A DNA stretch of 64,000 nt, taken from assembly GCA_047967505.1 (NCBI GenBank), contig CM106540.1. One strand, 5' to 3'. This stretch comes from Dipteris shenzhenensis. Its lineage: Eukaryota; Polypodiophyta; Polypodiopsida; Gleicheniales. This document shows positions 9,517 through 19,701 of this stretch, one piece after another. Every line of letters begins with the position of its first letter. Position 1 is the stretch's first letter. Made by a program: the position numbers and the translations under genes. Below the pieces are notes generated by a model. It did no database searches and had not been told where the DNA came from. It worked only from the letters and a program-made list of their open reading frames with translations.

Positions 9517-10964
9517 GATGCACTTAACTGCCTCTTTCCTGGATTAGCCATATATCGGCTAACAACTCCCACTGCAAATGCAATGTTTGGTCTAGTAGCT
9601 ATCATAGCATACATAAGACTCCCAACTGTTGATGCATAAGGAACCTTGGCCATCATGGCCCTCTCCTCATTTGATTTGGGACTATCTGTATGACTCAGTT
9701 TCACATATGGAGGCAATGGAGTACTCACTGCCTTCCACCCCTCCATATTGAAATGCTGCAATACTTTTGTAACATACTCCTTCTGTGAAAGCCAAAGGAG
9801 TTTCCTACTTTGATCACGCGTGATGCGCATACCAAGAATATGACCTGCAAGTTCCAAATCCTTCATATCAAAGGCCTCATGCAACTTGGCCTTTAATGCA
9901 TCTAGCTCATAAGTATTCTTGCTAGCCAATAGCATATCATCCACATATAGTGCCAGGATTATCAGGCTATTATCCTTAGCCCTTTAAGTGTAGAGGCAGT
10001 GACCAATTTCACTCCTTCTAAAACCCTGGGACCGAATGAAAGCATCAAACTTCTGATACCATTCTCTAGGCGCTTACTTAAGACCATAGAGACTCTTCTT
10101 CAGCTTGCAAACTAAATGCTCTTTGCCCTTTTCTTCAAAGCCTTCCGGCTGCACCATGTAAATTTCCTCATGCAGATCCCCATGTAAGAAAGTTATCTTG
10201 ACATCCATTTGCATAAGCTCCATATCCTCTGCTACCACTAGTCCAAGCATGCATCTAAGTGTGGTCATCTTCACAACCGGAGAGAATATCTTATCAAAGT
10301 CCACACCCTTCTCTTGCTTGAACCCTTTAGCGACCAAACAGGCCTTGTACCTAGGCATATCATCACCTGTGACCTTCATCTTGTAGACCCATTTACATGG
10401 CAATGCTTTCTTTCCATGTGGCAAAGAAACCAAGTCCCAAGTCTTATTCTTCATAAGTGAACTCATCTCTGATTGCATAGCATACTCCCACTTGTGTTGA
10501 TCCTCGCGCATCATAGCCTCTCTGTAGCAAGAAGGCTCCCCGCAATCAGTAAGCATCACATAGTCTACCCCTGGAACAAACCTATCAGGCAGTCTAGACA
10601 GTCTAGATGATCTTCTCAAGGGCATTTCAGCTTGTTGTCCCACCTGCATATAAGCCACATTTGGCTCATCATTTCCACCAATAGATGATCCATCATCTAC
10701 CCTTGATTGTATACCTATGGGAGTACTTGGTGGTACCATCTCTTGCACATTTGGTGCATGGACAGCTTGCTGTCTATCAACATATGCAAGTGGATTCACA
10801 TCCTGGAAAGTGATTCTCTTCATTTCCACATCCCTCATGGGTGCCTTATGCATCTTCTTCTCATTGAAGACTACATCATGGTTGCATATGATCTTCTTTG
10901 CTTCTCGATCCCAGAGACGATAGCCCATCTCTCCACTTTCATCATAACCCAGAAAGATGCGCAT
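9513..10964 (-). pseudogene. Copia A reverse transcriptase (RVT_2)
   Basis: In life this domain would copy element RNA to DNA. The first block (10964 down to 10074, 296 codons) starts with an integrase-end motif (RIFLGYDESG) and carries WVYKMK, RYKACLVAKGF and MDVKITFLHGDL, which contains the first catalytic Asp (residue about 254). It stops at TAA 10074-10076 right after SLYGLK, where the family has Gln. Reading continues through a second stop (9984-9986) to YVDDMLLASK, the YVDD catalytic box, just before 9944. The second block (9944-9513) covers the thumb and connection: FDMKDLELAGHILGM and ATRPNIAFAVGVVSRYM. At least two stops and one frameshift separate the parts. Confidence 0.85.
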
Positions 10965-11812
10965 TTCCTAGACTTAGGATCTAGCTTCTTTCGAAGCTCT
11001 TTTGGCACATGTGCATATGCCTCACACCCAAATATATGCAAATGAGAGTAAGAGGGCTTCTTGCCACTCCATGCCTCTTCAGGAATACCACCATCCAAAC
11101 TCTTACTAGGTGATCTATTGATCACATGCACTGCAGTCTTCATTTCCTCAGCCCAAAAACCACCAAAAAGACTTGCATTGGAAAGCATTTGCAACCTTTC
11201 TTGAATGGTACGATTCATCTTTTCTACAACAGGATTTTGCTCTGGAGTACGAGGGGATGTGAGCTCCCTCTTAATCTCACGTGTATCACAGAAATGTTGA
11301 AAGTCATGAGAGAGATACTCTCCACCATTGTCAGTTCATAGGCATTTAAGCATTCTACCTGATTGATTCTCAACCAAGGCCAGCCTTTTCTGAAATACCT
11401 GGAACACATCACTCTTCTGAGCTATGGCATAAGCCCACACTTTCCTAGTTGCATCATCAATGAATGTCACATAGTATTCAACCCTGCCTAATGACCGTGT
11501 AGGAATGGGACCACATACATTTGAATGCACCAAATCAAGCTTTTCAAACTCTTTCTTTCTCCTTCTTTTATGGGCTGATTTAGTCTGCTTCCCATAGAGA
11601 CAGTGCTCACAAAATTCAAAATCATAGAAACTCAAATGCGGTACGTAACCCAAATGGCATAAGAGTTTCATCCCATTTTGGCTCATATGGCCCAATCGGC
11701 AATGCCATAAAGAAGTGCTTGGCTGCTCGGTTATTACAACAACATGATCAAATACCGTGGATACATGTAAGGGATACAAAGTCCCACACTTGGCACCCCT
11801 GGCCAAAAGCAT
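10871..11812 (-). pseudogene. Copia A integrase with damaged active site
   Basis: The N-terminal part holds the HHCC zinc motif (LWHCRLGHM ... FCEHCLYGKQ). The catalytic core begins DLVHSNVCGP, where copia integrases normally have Asp at the Asn position, so the first DDE residue is substituted. A TGA stop (11336-11338) precedes TDNGGEY, which holds the second Asp. The Glu is present in EQNPVVEKMNRT at the start of the next block, which continues to the GCEAYAHVP region and joins the RT frame near 10870. Inserted into a genome, this enzyme would catalyse strand transfer; this copy cannot. Confidence 0.85.
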
Positions 11813-11821
11813 AGAGCCCTT

Positions 11822-13042
11822 CTAAATTTTCCAACTTCCAAAACCAAAGTTGGTCTGAAAACCAGCATCATCTTGCTGACCCATTGAAATGTGAATCTTG
11901 GTTAGCTTAGGCACATGTCTCACATTTTTCAAAATAAATGCAGACCCATTTGCAAAAGAAAACTTTATGTCACCTACTCCCACTATGTCACATGCATAGT
12001 CATTTCCAAGATGCACACAATCTGTCTTTCCACTGTCATAAGTGGAGAACCATTGCCTATGGGGAGTAACATGGAATGAAGCACTAGAATCCAAAATCCA
12101 ATCTTGGGAATATGCATCATCTGAAGTGGTAAGCAACTCTGCAAATAAACTAGACATGAAGAGAATGTCATTGTCACTATCATGTGTGACTACATTGATC
12201 TCCTCGATCTTCACTTTTCCTTTGTCCTCACTTGGACTCTCTTCCTTCTGATTTGCACCCCAATTTGCATTCTTTTTCTTATCCTTTTGCTCTCTTTTCA
12301 GCTTGTAGCAATCCTTTTTCATATGGCCCTTCTTGCCACAGTGGTAACACTCAATGTTCCGTGCCCTGGATTTGCTACGAGACTTCCCTCTTTCTTGGGA
12401 CTTCCCCTTGAACTGTGATCTGTCCCTTTGCACATTTAAGGCTGCATCCTGCTTGTTGCCACCCATAGACTTCCGTCTAATCTCAGCCAACAAGCTACCC
12501 ACAACATCATCAAGTTTCAGTACTCCACCAGGTGTAGAGTTACTGGCAGCTGTACGGAAGGTATCCCATGAGGATGGCAATGAACATAAGAGAAATATTG
12601 CCTTAGTCTCCGCATCAAAATTCATCTTATGAGCCTGAAGTTGGCTGAAAATAATATTGAATTCATTCAAGTAAGAAGCAATGGAGACCCCTTCCTTCAT
12701 CTGCAGCTCAAACAACCTCTTCATGAGGTAAACTTTATTAGAGGCAGTTTCCTTCTCATAAGTGGCACACAGTTTCTTCCATAAATCTTCCATAGTCTGC
12801 TTATTTACTACTGTGAAATAAACTGACTCTGCAAGATGAAGTCTAATAGTAGAATTTGCTAATGCATCCAACTCATTCCAATCATCCTTAGACATATTTG
12901 CAAGCTTAGCTTCAATCCTTGCCAAGGGTTTAATCTGCTTCTTTTGAATAAGCACACCTTATTTGTTCTTTCCACAAAGAAAAGTTTGTCCCATCAAACT
13001 TTTTAATGAAAACTCCTTTTCAGACATGGAAGAGGATGCCAT
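11822..13042 (-). pseudogene. Copia A gag and protease
   Basis: The long block from 12955 (377 codons) reads as copia gag: an UBN2-type capsid segment (residues about 1-160), a basic linker, a CCHC knuckle CYHCGKKGHMKKDC (Cys203, Cys206, His211, Cys216), then the aspartic protease. The protease box is WILDSSASFH (Asp289-Ser-Ser), where the family has Asp-Ser-Gly, so the third residue is substituted. The likely true start is ATG at 13042 (MASSSMSEKE), followed within 30 codons by two frameshifts and a stop before the open block. It would supply the virus-like particle and its maturation protease. Confidence 0.85.
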
Positions 13043-14486
13043 GATGCAAATAAAGCAAAATCCCAAATGCTAGTGCCTGCAAGAGAGAATTACACCAAAT
13101 ACTAGGTGCACCCAAATGTGTATGCCACAATAGAGTGAAATATCACCAAAACTCAAAGCTCAAAGCATCAAAAGATGCAGCTGACTCAAGTGCATGTACT
13201 ATGCATCCATATGAGCAAATCTGGCCCAAAAGAAAATGCCAACTGCAATGGCAATCCAAAATGCCAATAAGTGCCAAATGGCTCAAGCATAAACACCGTC
13301 CATGGGCATATGCATCAATAATATCTCATCCAAGAGAGCATAACACTATCAATGCATCACCTGTCAAAGCTGTCCCTCAGCATAAAATAGCATCCATGTG
13401 CAAAGCATCCATAAAAAAATAGCATCGCATAAGGCAATCTGGGCCTATCAGCACATCCAATAAGGATCACAATGCTTCCAAATGGCCTATAAATCATCCA
13501 CTGCAACCCAATGCACACCACGAATGAGCGCACATGGCTCAAACTGCAACCAGAGTGATCTGCATAAAGTATACTCAAGAAATCATGGTCCCATGACAAT
13601 GACCGCTACTGAAAATAGAACCTAAGATGCCTCAAAACATGGGCGCCATTGCATAATCGGACTCAACAAGAAAATCTGCAAATATCTCTCTTTTGCTAAA
13701 ACTGCAAAATCCAAACTGATGAGTGAGAAATGGGAGTCAACACTTATCCACTACCATGTGGCATAAATCTAAGGTTTCAAAACCTTAGAATGAAAAATGC
13801 ATAACAGAGACGAAATCCAATACACAGAGATCTATAACTCTAAAAATACTCCACCGAATTGCACAAGAACTGACAGGTAGGGGTTTTTGGGTGTCCGAAA
13901 TGCAATGGGATAGACGGTTTTGGAAACCATGGTCTCAATCACTGGGTCCAACACACAGGTTGAAAAACGTTTTTGGAAACTGAACTGTCTGTAAACTCCA
14001 CCGGAGTGCAAATTATGAGCAACATAGAAGTTTTAGGACCTCCTGAGTCCATCGGAACTGACAGATCTACAAATGGTTGCTCCAAACTTGAGTTCCAACA
14101 CCCGGGCAGAAAAACGTAGGAACTGACACAGTGAGTCAGAATTCCAATGAAATGATCCTAGATTCAAGAATGAAGGTGTTTCCAAGCTCCTAAAGTGAAG
14201 TAGACACCAAAAGCAAGCAATAGTTGCCTCTACAAGTCAATATGGAGTCTTTGTCGTTGAATGAAACAGGGAAAAGCTCAAAAAACGACTTTTTCTTTGA
14301 AAACACTTAACAGGCTCTCAAAACCACTTCGCAAAACCAAAGTGACTTTTCCAAAGGTTCCTCCGAGGTCTTTGCACACTTGGATGCAAGTAAAGTCACC
14401 CACAAAGCTTCCCACAGAGCTTCTCCTTCTCCCACAGAGCTAATAAGCTTCCAGGCATTCACGCACACTCAGCTAGATCACCCGGG
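13043..14486 (-). mobile_element. Copia A leader / 5' untranslated region
   Basis: About 1.44 kb separates the primer-binding site from the gag start, long for copia elements. I find no convincing gene in it; short open frames on both strands do not match any family. It may include packaging or regulatory sequence, or a secondary insertion. Confidence 0.5.
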
Positions 14487-14497
14487 CTCTGATACCA
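14487..14497 (-). promoter_or_regulatory. Primer-binding site of copia A
   Basis: On the minus strand this reads tggtatcagag, followed by cccggg. It is preceded by ...gagcactctcaac, so the LTR probably ends TCA with a 2-base spacer. It matches the initiator-Met-tRNA type used by plant copia elements and fixes the 5' LTR boundary at 14500. Confidence 0.8.
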
Positions 14498-14499
14498 GT

Positions 14500-14566
14500 T
14501 GAGAGTGCTCTCAGTAGACTTATAATTACTTAAAGTAAAGCCTTTGCAAAGGATCGTACCTAGTAT
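14500..14566 (-). mobile_element. Remnant of copia A 5' LTR
   Basis: Starts tgagagtgctctcag (plus strand) at the expected LTR edge. Within about 65 bp the sequence gives way to palindromic 'ggatatatccaacctgttgc' DNA. Either the LTR was interrupted by the foldback element or the LTR itself contains it; no second LTR is left for comparison. Confidence 0.45.
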
Positions 14567-16243
14567 TGGATATATCCAACCTGTTGCACATATCAAAAAA
14601 ATTGCACAAATCAAGAATTTTCTTGATTTGTGCAACAGATTGGATATACGGTTGGTTAGATAAACTTTAAACAATTAATACCAAAACCTCTTAACTACCA
14701 TAAATCTTAAACTTTAAACATTTAATTCCTAAACCCTAAACTCCTAAACAATAAATCCTAAACCCTAAACCCTAAACTCTAAATCCTAAACCCTAAATCC
14801 TATATCCTAAACCCTAAACCCTATTCCTAAACCCTAAACCCTAACCCTAAAATACAACCAAAATTTAATGAATTTTTTTTATTTGTGCAACAGGTTGGAT
14901 ATATCCCCCAACCTGTTGCTCAAGCAACAGGTTGGGGGATATATCCAACCTGTTGCACAAATCAAAAAAATTACACAAATCAAGAATTTTATTGATTTGT
15001 GCAACAGATTGGATATATGGTTGGAGGTGCACTCCCAACCTGTTGCTTGAGCAACAGGTTGGGAGATATATCCAACCTGTTCCACAACCTCAGGGGGGTC
15101 ACTCATCATATGTAACCCTATCACGTGAGTTCAACAGAAGGATATTTTTTATTTCTAAAATTTACAGAAATAAATATACATAAGGGACTATTTAAAATAG
15201 TTTTGGAAAAAATTTACAGATTTGTATAGAAAAAGGGTACATTTTATTAATGAAAAAATTTACAGATAAGGGATTTTAAATATAGGCCTTGAACGCACGT
15301 GATATAGAGGGTCTATACATAGTGACCCCCCTGAGTCCACAACTCAAGAATTTTCTTAATTTGTGCAACAGGTTGGATTGAGCAACAGATTGGGAGATAT
15401 ATCCAACCTGTTGCACAAATTAATAATTTTCTTGATTTGTGCAACAGATTAGATATATCCCCCAACTTGTTGCTCAAGCAACAGATTGGGGGATATATAC
15501 AACTTGTTTTACAAGTCAAGAATTTTCTTGATTTGTGCAAAAGGTTGATGAGGTTGGGGGTGCATGAGCAACAGGTTGGGAGATATCCAACCTATTGCAC
15601 AAATCAATAATTTTATTGATTTGTGCAATAGGTTGGAAATCCCCCAAATTGTTGCTCAAGCAATAGGTTGGGGGATATATACAACTTGTTCTACAAGTCA
15701 ATAATTTTTTTGATTTGTGCAACAGGTTGATATACCCGCCAACCTATTCCACAAGTCAAGAATTTTCTTGATTTGTGCAACAAGTTGGATATATCCCCCA
15801 ACTTGTTGCTCAATCCAACCTGTTGCACAAATTAAGAAAATTCTTGACTTGTGGAACAGGTTGGATACATCCCCCAACCTGTTGCTTGAGCAATAGGTTG
15901 GGGGTGCACCCCCAACCGTATATCCAATCTATTGCACAAATCAAGAAAATTCTTGATTTTTGTAATTTTCTTGATTTGTGCAACAGGTTGGAGATATCCC
16001 CCAACCTATTGAGCAACAGGTTGGGGGATATATCCAACCTATTGCACAAATCAAAAAAATTCATTAAATTTTGGTTGTATTTTAGGTTTAGGTTTTAGGG
16101 TTTAGGATTTAGGGTTTAGGATTTAGAGTTTTGGGCTTAGGGTTTAGGATTTAATGTTTAGGAGTTTAGGGTTTAGGGATTAAATGTTTAAAGTTTAGGA
16201 TTTATGGTGGTTAAGATGTTTTGGTATTGATTGTTTAAAGTTT
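14567..16243. mobile_element. Giant foldback structure of palindromic units with CCCTAAA-like arms
   Basis: 14663-15084 is the inverted repeat of about 15828-16243. Outer ends match as aaactttaaacaattaatac (left) and its complement near 16225-16243, about 4 mismatches in 58. Each arm contains about 150-180 bp of degenerate CCCTAAA (left) or TTTAGGG (right), then palindromes of two kinds: ccaacctgttgcacaaatca joined to its complement through aagaattttctt, and ccccaacctgttgctcaagc joined to its complement. A further copy of the palindromic unit lies outside the left arm at 14567-14657. The middle holds more palindromes (15344-15828) and a MITE. No coding sequence; frames found here are palindrome translations. 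Confidence 0.85.
15089..15335. mobile_element. hAT-like MITE nested in the foldback
   Basis: A 247-bp element with perfect 15-bp terminal inverted repeats: ctcaggggggtcact (15089-15103) and its complement (15321-15335). It is flanked by an 8-bp direct repeat tccacaac (15081-15088 and 15336-15343). Removing element plus one repeat restores a normal palindromic unit (ccacaa.tcaagaattttctt) like its neighbours, which confirms insertion. Subterminal inverted cacgtg..ttcaa / ttgaacgcacgtg motifs are also present. An 8-bp duplication suggests the hAT superfamily. It encodes no transposase, so movement would depend on one elsewhere. Confidence 0.8.
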
Positions 16244-17112
16244 ATGATGTAGGGTTCAGGTTTAATGCCTTCTCTGCTAGTTTTAATATAAAAGTTATTA
16301 AGTAATAATAAGCTCAATGATTATTTATTGTGTCTTTTTATATTAAACATCATTTGGCAAGACTTGACCCATCAAGCGCAAATACATTACATGACTCTGA
16401 TGACTCTGAATGAGATTCAAATGCATAAGATAATGTTTTGTATGCTTTTTTCCATACAAATGGTGTATCTATACACCACCAATAAGATAATGTATTGTAT
16501 GCTTTGTTTTTCAAAAAAAGGGTGTATCTATATATTGAATTAAACAAACTCTTTTTTTTTTAAATAATGGTGTATCTATACACCACTTATTTGTTGAATT
16601 CAGCAAACTCTTTCCATATGGTGTCATATTTTCACTTTATCAATATAGTGTTAAAATTGAGCTGGAGTTAGGAGACTACTGTTATTATTATTATAGTTAT
16701 TGGATGGGGGCACCATGCACAAGTTTGGGAATTATAGCTTCATTGAGCCTTTTTTTTTTAAATTAGAGATCACCACTTGACTTTTTAGCTTAATAAGGCC
16801 ATATTTGTATATAAGTGACCCATTTAGTACTCTAAAAAACCCAATTTTTTAGCTCACTAAGTGAAGTTGAGTGGAGAGGATATGCTCCAAAAAAAAGTCC
16901 AAACCAGGAGAGAAAGTCTAAAAATTTTGAATAGTGTGTTTGCACATCGATTCGAGAAATCTCTCCATATAGCACACTACTTAGTACTACCACATTCTTG
17001 CCAATAGTACATACACCGTAGCATGCTTTCACCCAAGACAGAAATGGAAAAGCCAGCACGTGCCCTCCAATGGTTAACACAAGTCAGGCACACGGATCAC
17101 CACTAGTCGATC
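16244..17112. other. AT-rich spacer with GGTGTAT palindromes
   Basis: No gene. Two perfect palindromes of 18 bp, tggtgtatctatacacca (16461-16478 and 16568-16585), plus a half-copy near 16519, lie in similar contexts (followed by 'gaatt(c)a(g)caaactcttt'). The family recurs at 28328, 42530, 42582, 43108, 43160 and in variant form at 41168 and 47848. Confidence 0.6.
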
Positions 17113-18120
17113 ATGCCAAACATCTTGTTGGGCCTGGCAGAACCCCAGGCCATGAGCTGGGCCGATTACTTCTGTAATTAGATGCGGAAGGACCTCAAAA
17201 CACATGAAGAGGTCATCAGTAACCCAATGCTATACATGCCGATTCTCTATCATATGCTGTAGCAACAACAACTGCCTATTGGTTATGGGTTGGCCGACAA
17301 GTCATCCCGGTACCAACAGATTAGGAAGTTCTAAGAAGACGCCGCACCAAAGTGAGCAAGAACAGAGCCCACGTCACTCCGACCAACCATCCCATGCAAC
17401 CTGACCCAAGTCAGTTGCTCACACAGTATGAGGATCGCCAACTGTAGGAATTCCTACGCCATCAGTTACGCCTCGAGCAATTGGATCCTCAAGACAAGGG
17501 AAGAAGTGTACAGTAGGAGCCCATCATGGTGGACGACCTCCCCGGCGATCTACAGCCTCGCTGGCAGATCCCCTTCCTTAAAAAGGAGCAATTTTGGTGT
17601 TATTACCACAGTGCCCACATCGACCGACAGATCCACCCCTTGTACATGCCCATGGAACATCGATGGACTTGGGCTGAGTTCCGAGAGCTCCAACAATAGA
17701 ATCCCAACTACAATTTTCCCAAGTACAACCACCCGAAAGAGAGGGATTTTGCTTCCGCTCTAGTCCTTCAATGACATGTATAGCTTTGTACTCGATTTAG
17801 CCATCATTGCAATGGTCCACTTCAATTTCCTTCTCCTCTTACTCCTCCGTGATCTCCCTGCCCACAGTCTGCCCATAGACGACATGCTCCACAATCTAAA
17901 AAATTAGATTGTCTTCAACCCCGACATCGGTCCCAATCAATTTTAGCACCTCCGCCTCTATCTTTGTGTCTGCAATCTCCACCGCCATCACATCTACACG
18001 TACGAGGACATGCACGTCATCCGTTTTTGGAAGTTGCAGTCATACCTAACTCGGCTCACTCCATGCCACGTGGACCGCTATGCAGTCCTCCATATGGTCC
18101 TCTCCACCCACCTACTCTAG
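17113..18120 (+). pseudogene. Unrecognised decayed protein-coding gene
   Basis: I do not recognise the family. Three consecutive in-frame blocks (17113-about 17360; 17418-17774; 17764-18120) give about 330 codons of normal-looking protein, linked by two frameshifts. The eight clear internal stops (TAG 17179, 17260, 17445, 17514, 17697, 17905, 17944; TAA 17332) each sit where a Gln codon would fit, and the TGAs at 17353 and 17772 may mark frameshift points. Features: an N-terminal MSWADYFCN and HEEVISNPMLYMPILYHML segment; a charged, Gln-rich middle (QYEDRQL, FLRHQLRLEQLDPQDKGRS); an aromatic block (KKEQFWCYYHSAHIDRQIHP, MEHRWTWAEFREL); a hydrophobic segment (FNDMYSFVLDLAIIAMVHFN); and a C-terminal His/Tyr-rich part (NLHRHHIYTYEDMHVIRFWK). 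It could be a gene of an unclassified transposable element or a dead host gene. Confidence 0.6.
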
Positions 18121-18529
18121 CGTGGTTGAGGCTCAGCAACAATAGAAAGGCGGGCATGTTAACATCCACAGAGTACAGTCACAGAATGCAAGGTAATCAA
18201 TGATTAGAGGTGATTAGGCTTCATGATTTACTTCAACGGTTGCAGCCATGGAAGGAGTACACTGAAAGCTCAGGGGCTTTGAGCTGCAAATACCTCAAGC
18301 AGTTACAGGCATCAGGGGATTTGAGCCCCAAATTTCCCCAGGGGTCACAGGTTGAAGCTGCAAATTGCCACAAATACATCAAGTGGTTATTTGCCTCATG
18401 GGGTTCGAGTCACAACTAGCTTAAGATCGGCCTCGCCACTCCAGGTTTTGAGCCTCACATATAGGTTTTGAGCCTCGAATGGCTCAAGACTTGGAGGCTC
18501 GAGGCTAACACAAGCACTATTTAGTGCTC
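18121..18529. other. No gene; short diverged direct repeats
   Basis: About 18250-18500 has loosely repeated 'tttgagc(c/t)' and 'ctcaagc' phrases, for example two 'aggttttgagcctc' copies near 18443 and 18465. Nothing coding is supported. Confidence 0.4.
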
Positions 18530-18781
18530 TTATATGGTTAACACAAGTGCTATTTCCGACACACAAGAGTGGATAGTAGGGGAGAGATGGAAAGGATAGC
18601 AAAGATGCCTTGGCACCCTACATGCCCAAGGCCTTTTAAATGTAAGAAAGAGAGAGTGCTAAAAGGAAAAGGGTTGGCCCTCCCTTCAAAAGGTGACATG
18701 TATAAAAGACCAAATGGTTGACTTTGGTCTTCATTGTTGTATGCACAAGTTTGGAATACAAGCTCGCTCTTCTCTTGTCTT
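18530..18781 (+). repeat. Repeat R1, left part (interrupted by copia B)
   Basis: Together with 23525-23830 this forms one copy of a roughly 550-bp repeat whose uninterrupted relative lies on the opposite strand at 48840-49330. Shared landmarks are gggttggccctccctt, ccaaatggttgactttggtc and ttggaatacaagctc. It carries a TATA-like tataaaag at 18701-18708, so it may be a solo LTR. The last five bases, gtctt (18777-18781), are the copia B target-site duplication. Confidence 0.7.
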
Positions 18782-19142
18782 TGTTGAGATATCGAGCTCC
18801 ACTCGTGACATGCCAGGGTGACTGTTGTGCATTTATGCCACCAACTTGTTAGCTGTAGATGCGGTTGTTACACCGCCCATTAATAATAGCTAGATGACAA
18901 CTATCTTTATGTACTCTAGTTAGTGGCTCAATTAGTATGCCACCTTAGTTAGTTGAGTTTGGTTTGAGACCCACATATAGGGTTCACCTATCCTTTTGTA
19001 CTTAGAGAGAGTTCTTTTGGCTTTCACAACTAAGAAGAGAAAAAATGTTTTCAGCCTCCACCTTTGTGTGTATTCATTCCCCCATTGTGTATGTGAGAAA
19101 GTCGCAAATGAGACTCCTTCCTTCTCTCCCACTCTCTTCACA
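18782..19142 (+). mobile_element. Copia B 5' LTR
   Basis: 361 bp, starting TGTTGAGATATCG and ending CTCTTCACA, directly abutting tggtatcagagctcgg. TG...CA ends are intact. Relative to the 3' LTR it has an extra 4 bp (attc) in the 'tgtgtgtattc' tract. Confidence 0.92.
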
Positions 19143-19154
19143 TGGTATCAGAGC
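19143..19154 (+). promoter_or_regulatory. Copia B primer-binding site
   Basis: tggtatcagagc immediately follows the 5' LTR with no spacer; complementary to the 3' end of initiator methionine tRNA, which would prime minus-strand synthesis. Confidence 0.85.
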
Positions 19155-19701
19155 TCGGTTCGTGGTAAGGAGCTCAAGAAAGCAAACCTAGTTCGCAATG
19201 TTTTGGTAAGAGGATCATTGTTGCTTTCCTTTTTTTAGTTTGGGAGCAAATCTCTGCAGGTAGCACAGCCGGAAAGGTGCAAAAGTGCACTGTCTCAGAT
19301 TGGGACGCCCTTCGCGGTGTGGCGAAAGGCCAATATATGCTACCGTTTCGGGGCCCGTTTTGGTATTTGAAACCCTAAACCCTAAACCCAGGTATTCGAG
19401 GCCATTTCGGAGCCCATTTTGGTGGTGGAAGTTTTCCGCAAGCACTCAAGAAAGTGCCCTATTTTTTATGTGCGACCACTGTTCTGCAGGTCGGTGAAAA
19501 GTTATCACAGAAATTACATCATATGCCTGTGCGTAGAGATATTGGGGGTGATAGAATCATTCTTATTGCCTGTTGATGCATAATAGTCACTAGGAAGTGA
19601 CTGTGTGGTCAAATACCACTCTCGTCAGTTTTGTAGGTTTGCCCTTGTGAGACAGAAGTTGTGTTTTTTTGCAGTAACAGAATATTTTGCAGTGTTCTAT
19701 A

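Larger units (their letters stand above)
9183..14499 (-). mobile_element. Ty1/copia element A, 3'-truncated and decayed
   Basis: Read on the minus strand the order is primer-binding site (14487-14497), leader of about 1.44 kb, gag with CCHC knuckle, protease, integrase, reverse transcriptase, RNase H: the Ty1/copia order. The 5' LTR would start at 14500 and run rightward but is recognisable for only a few tens of bases before palindromic DNA. No 3' LTR is present; the element stops inside RNase H at about 9183, next to a gag relic of the other strand. Several stops, frameshifts and active-site substitutions show that it is dead. Confidence 0.85.

Noticed and set aside
14567-16065. CRISPR-like array of palindromic repeats
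   Set aside because: Units vary, have no uniform spacers, lie in both orientations within a foldback, and the surroundings are plant retroelements.
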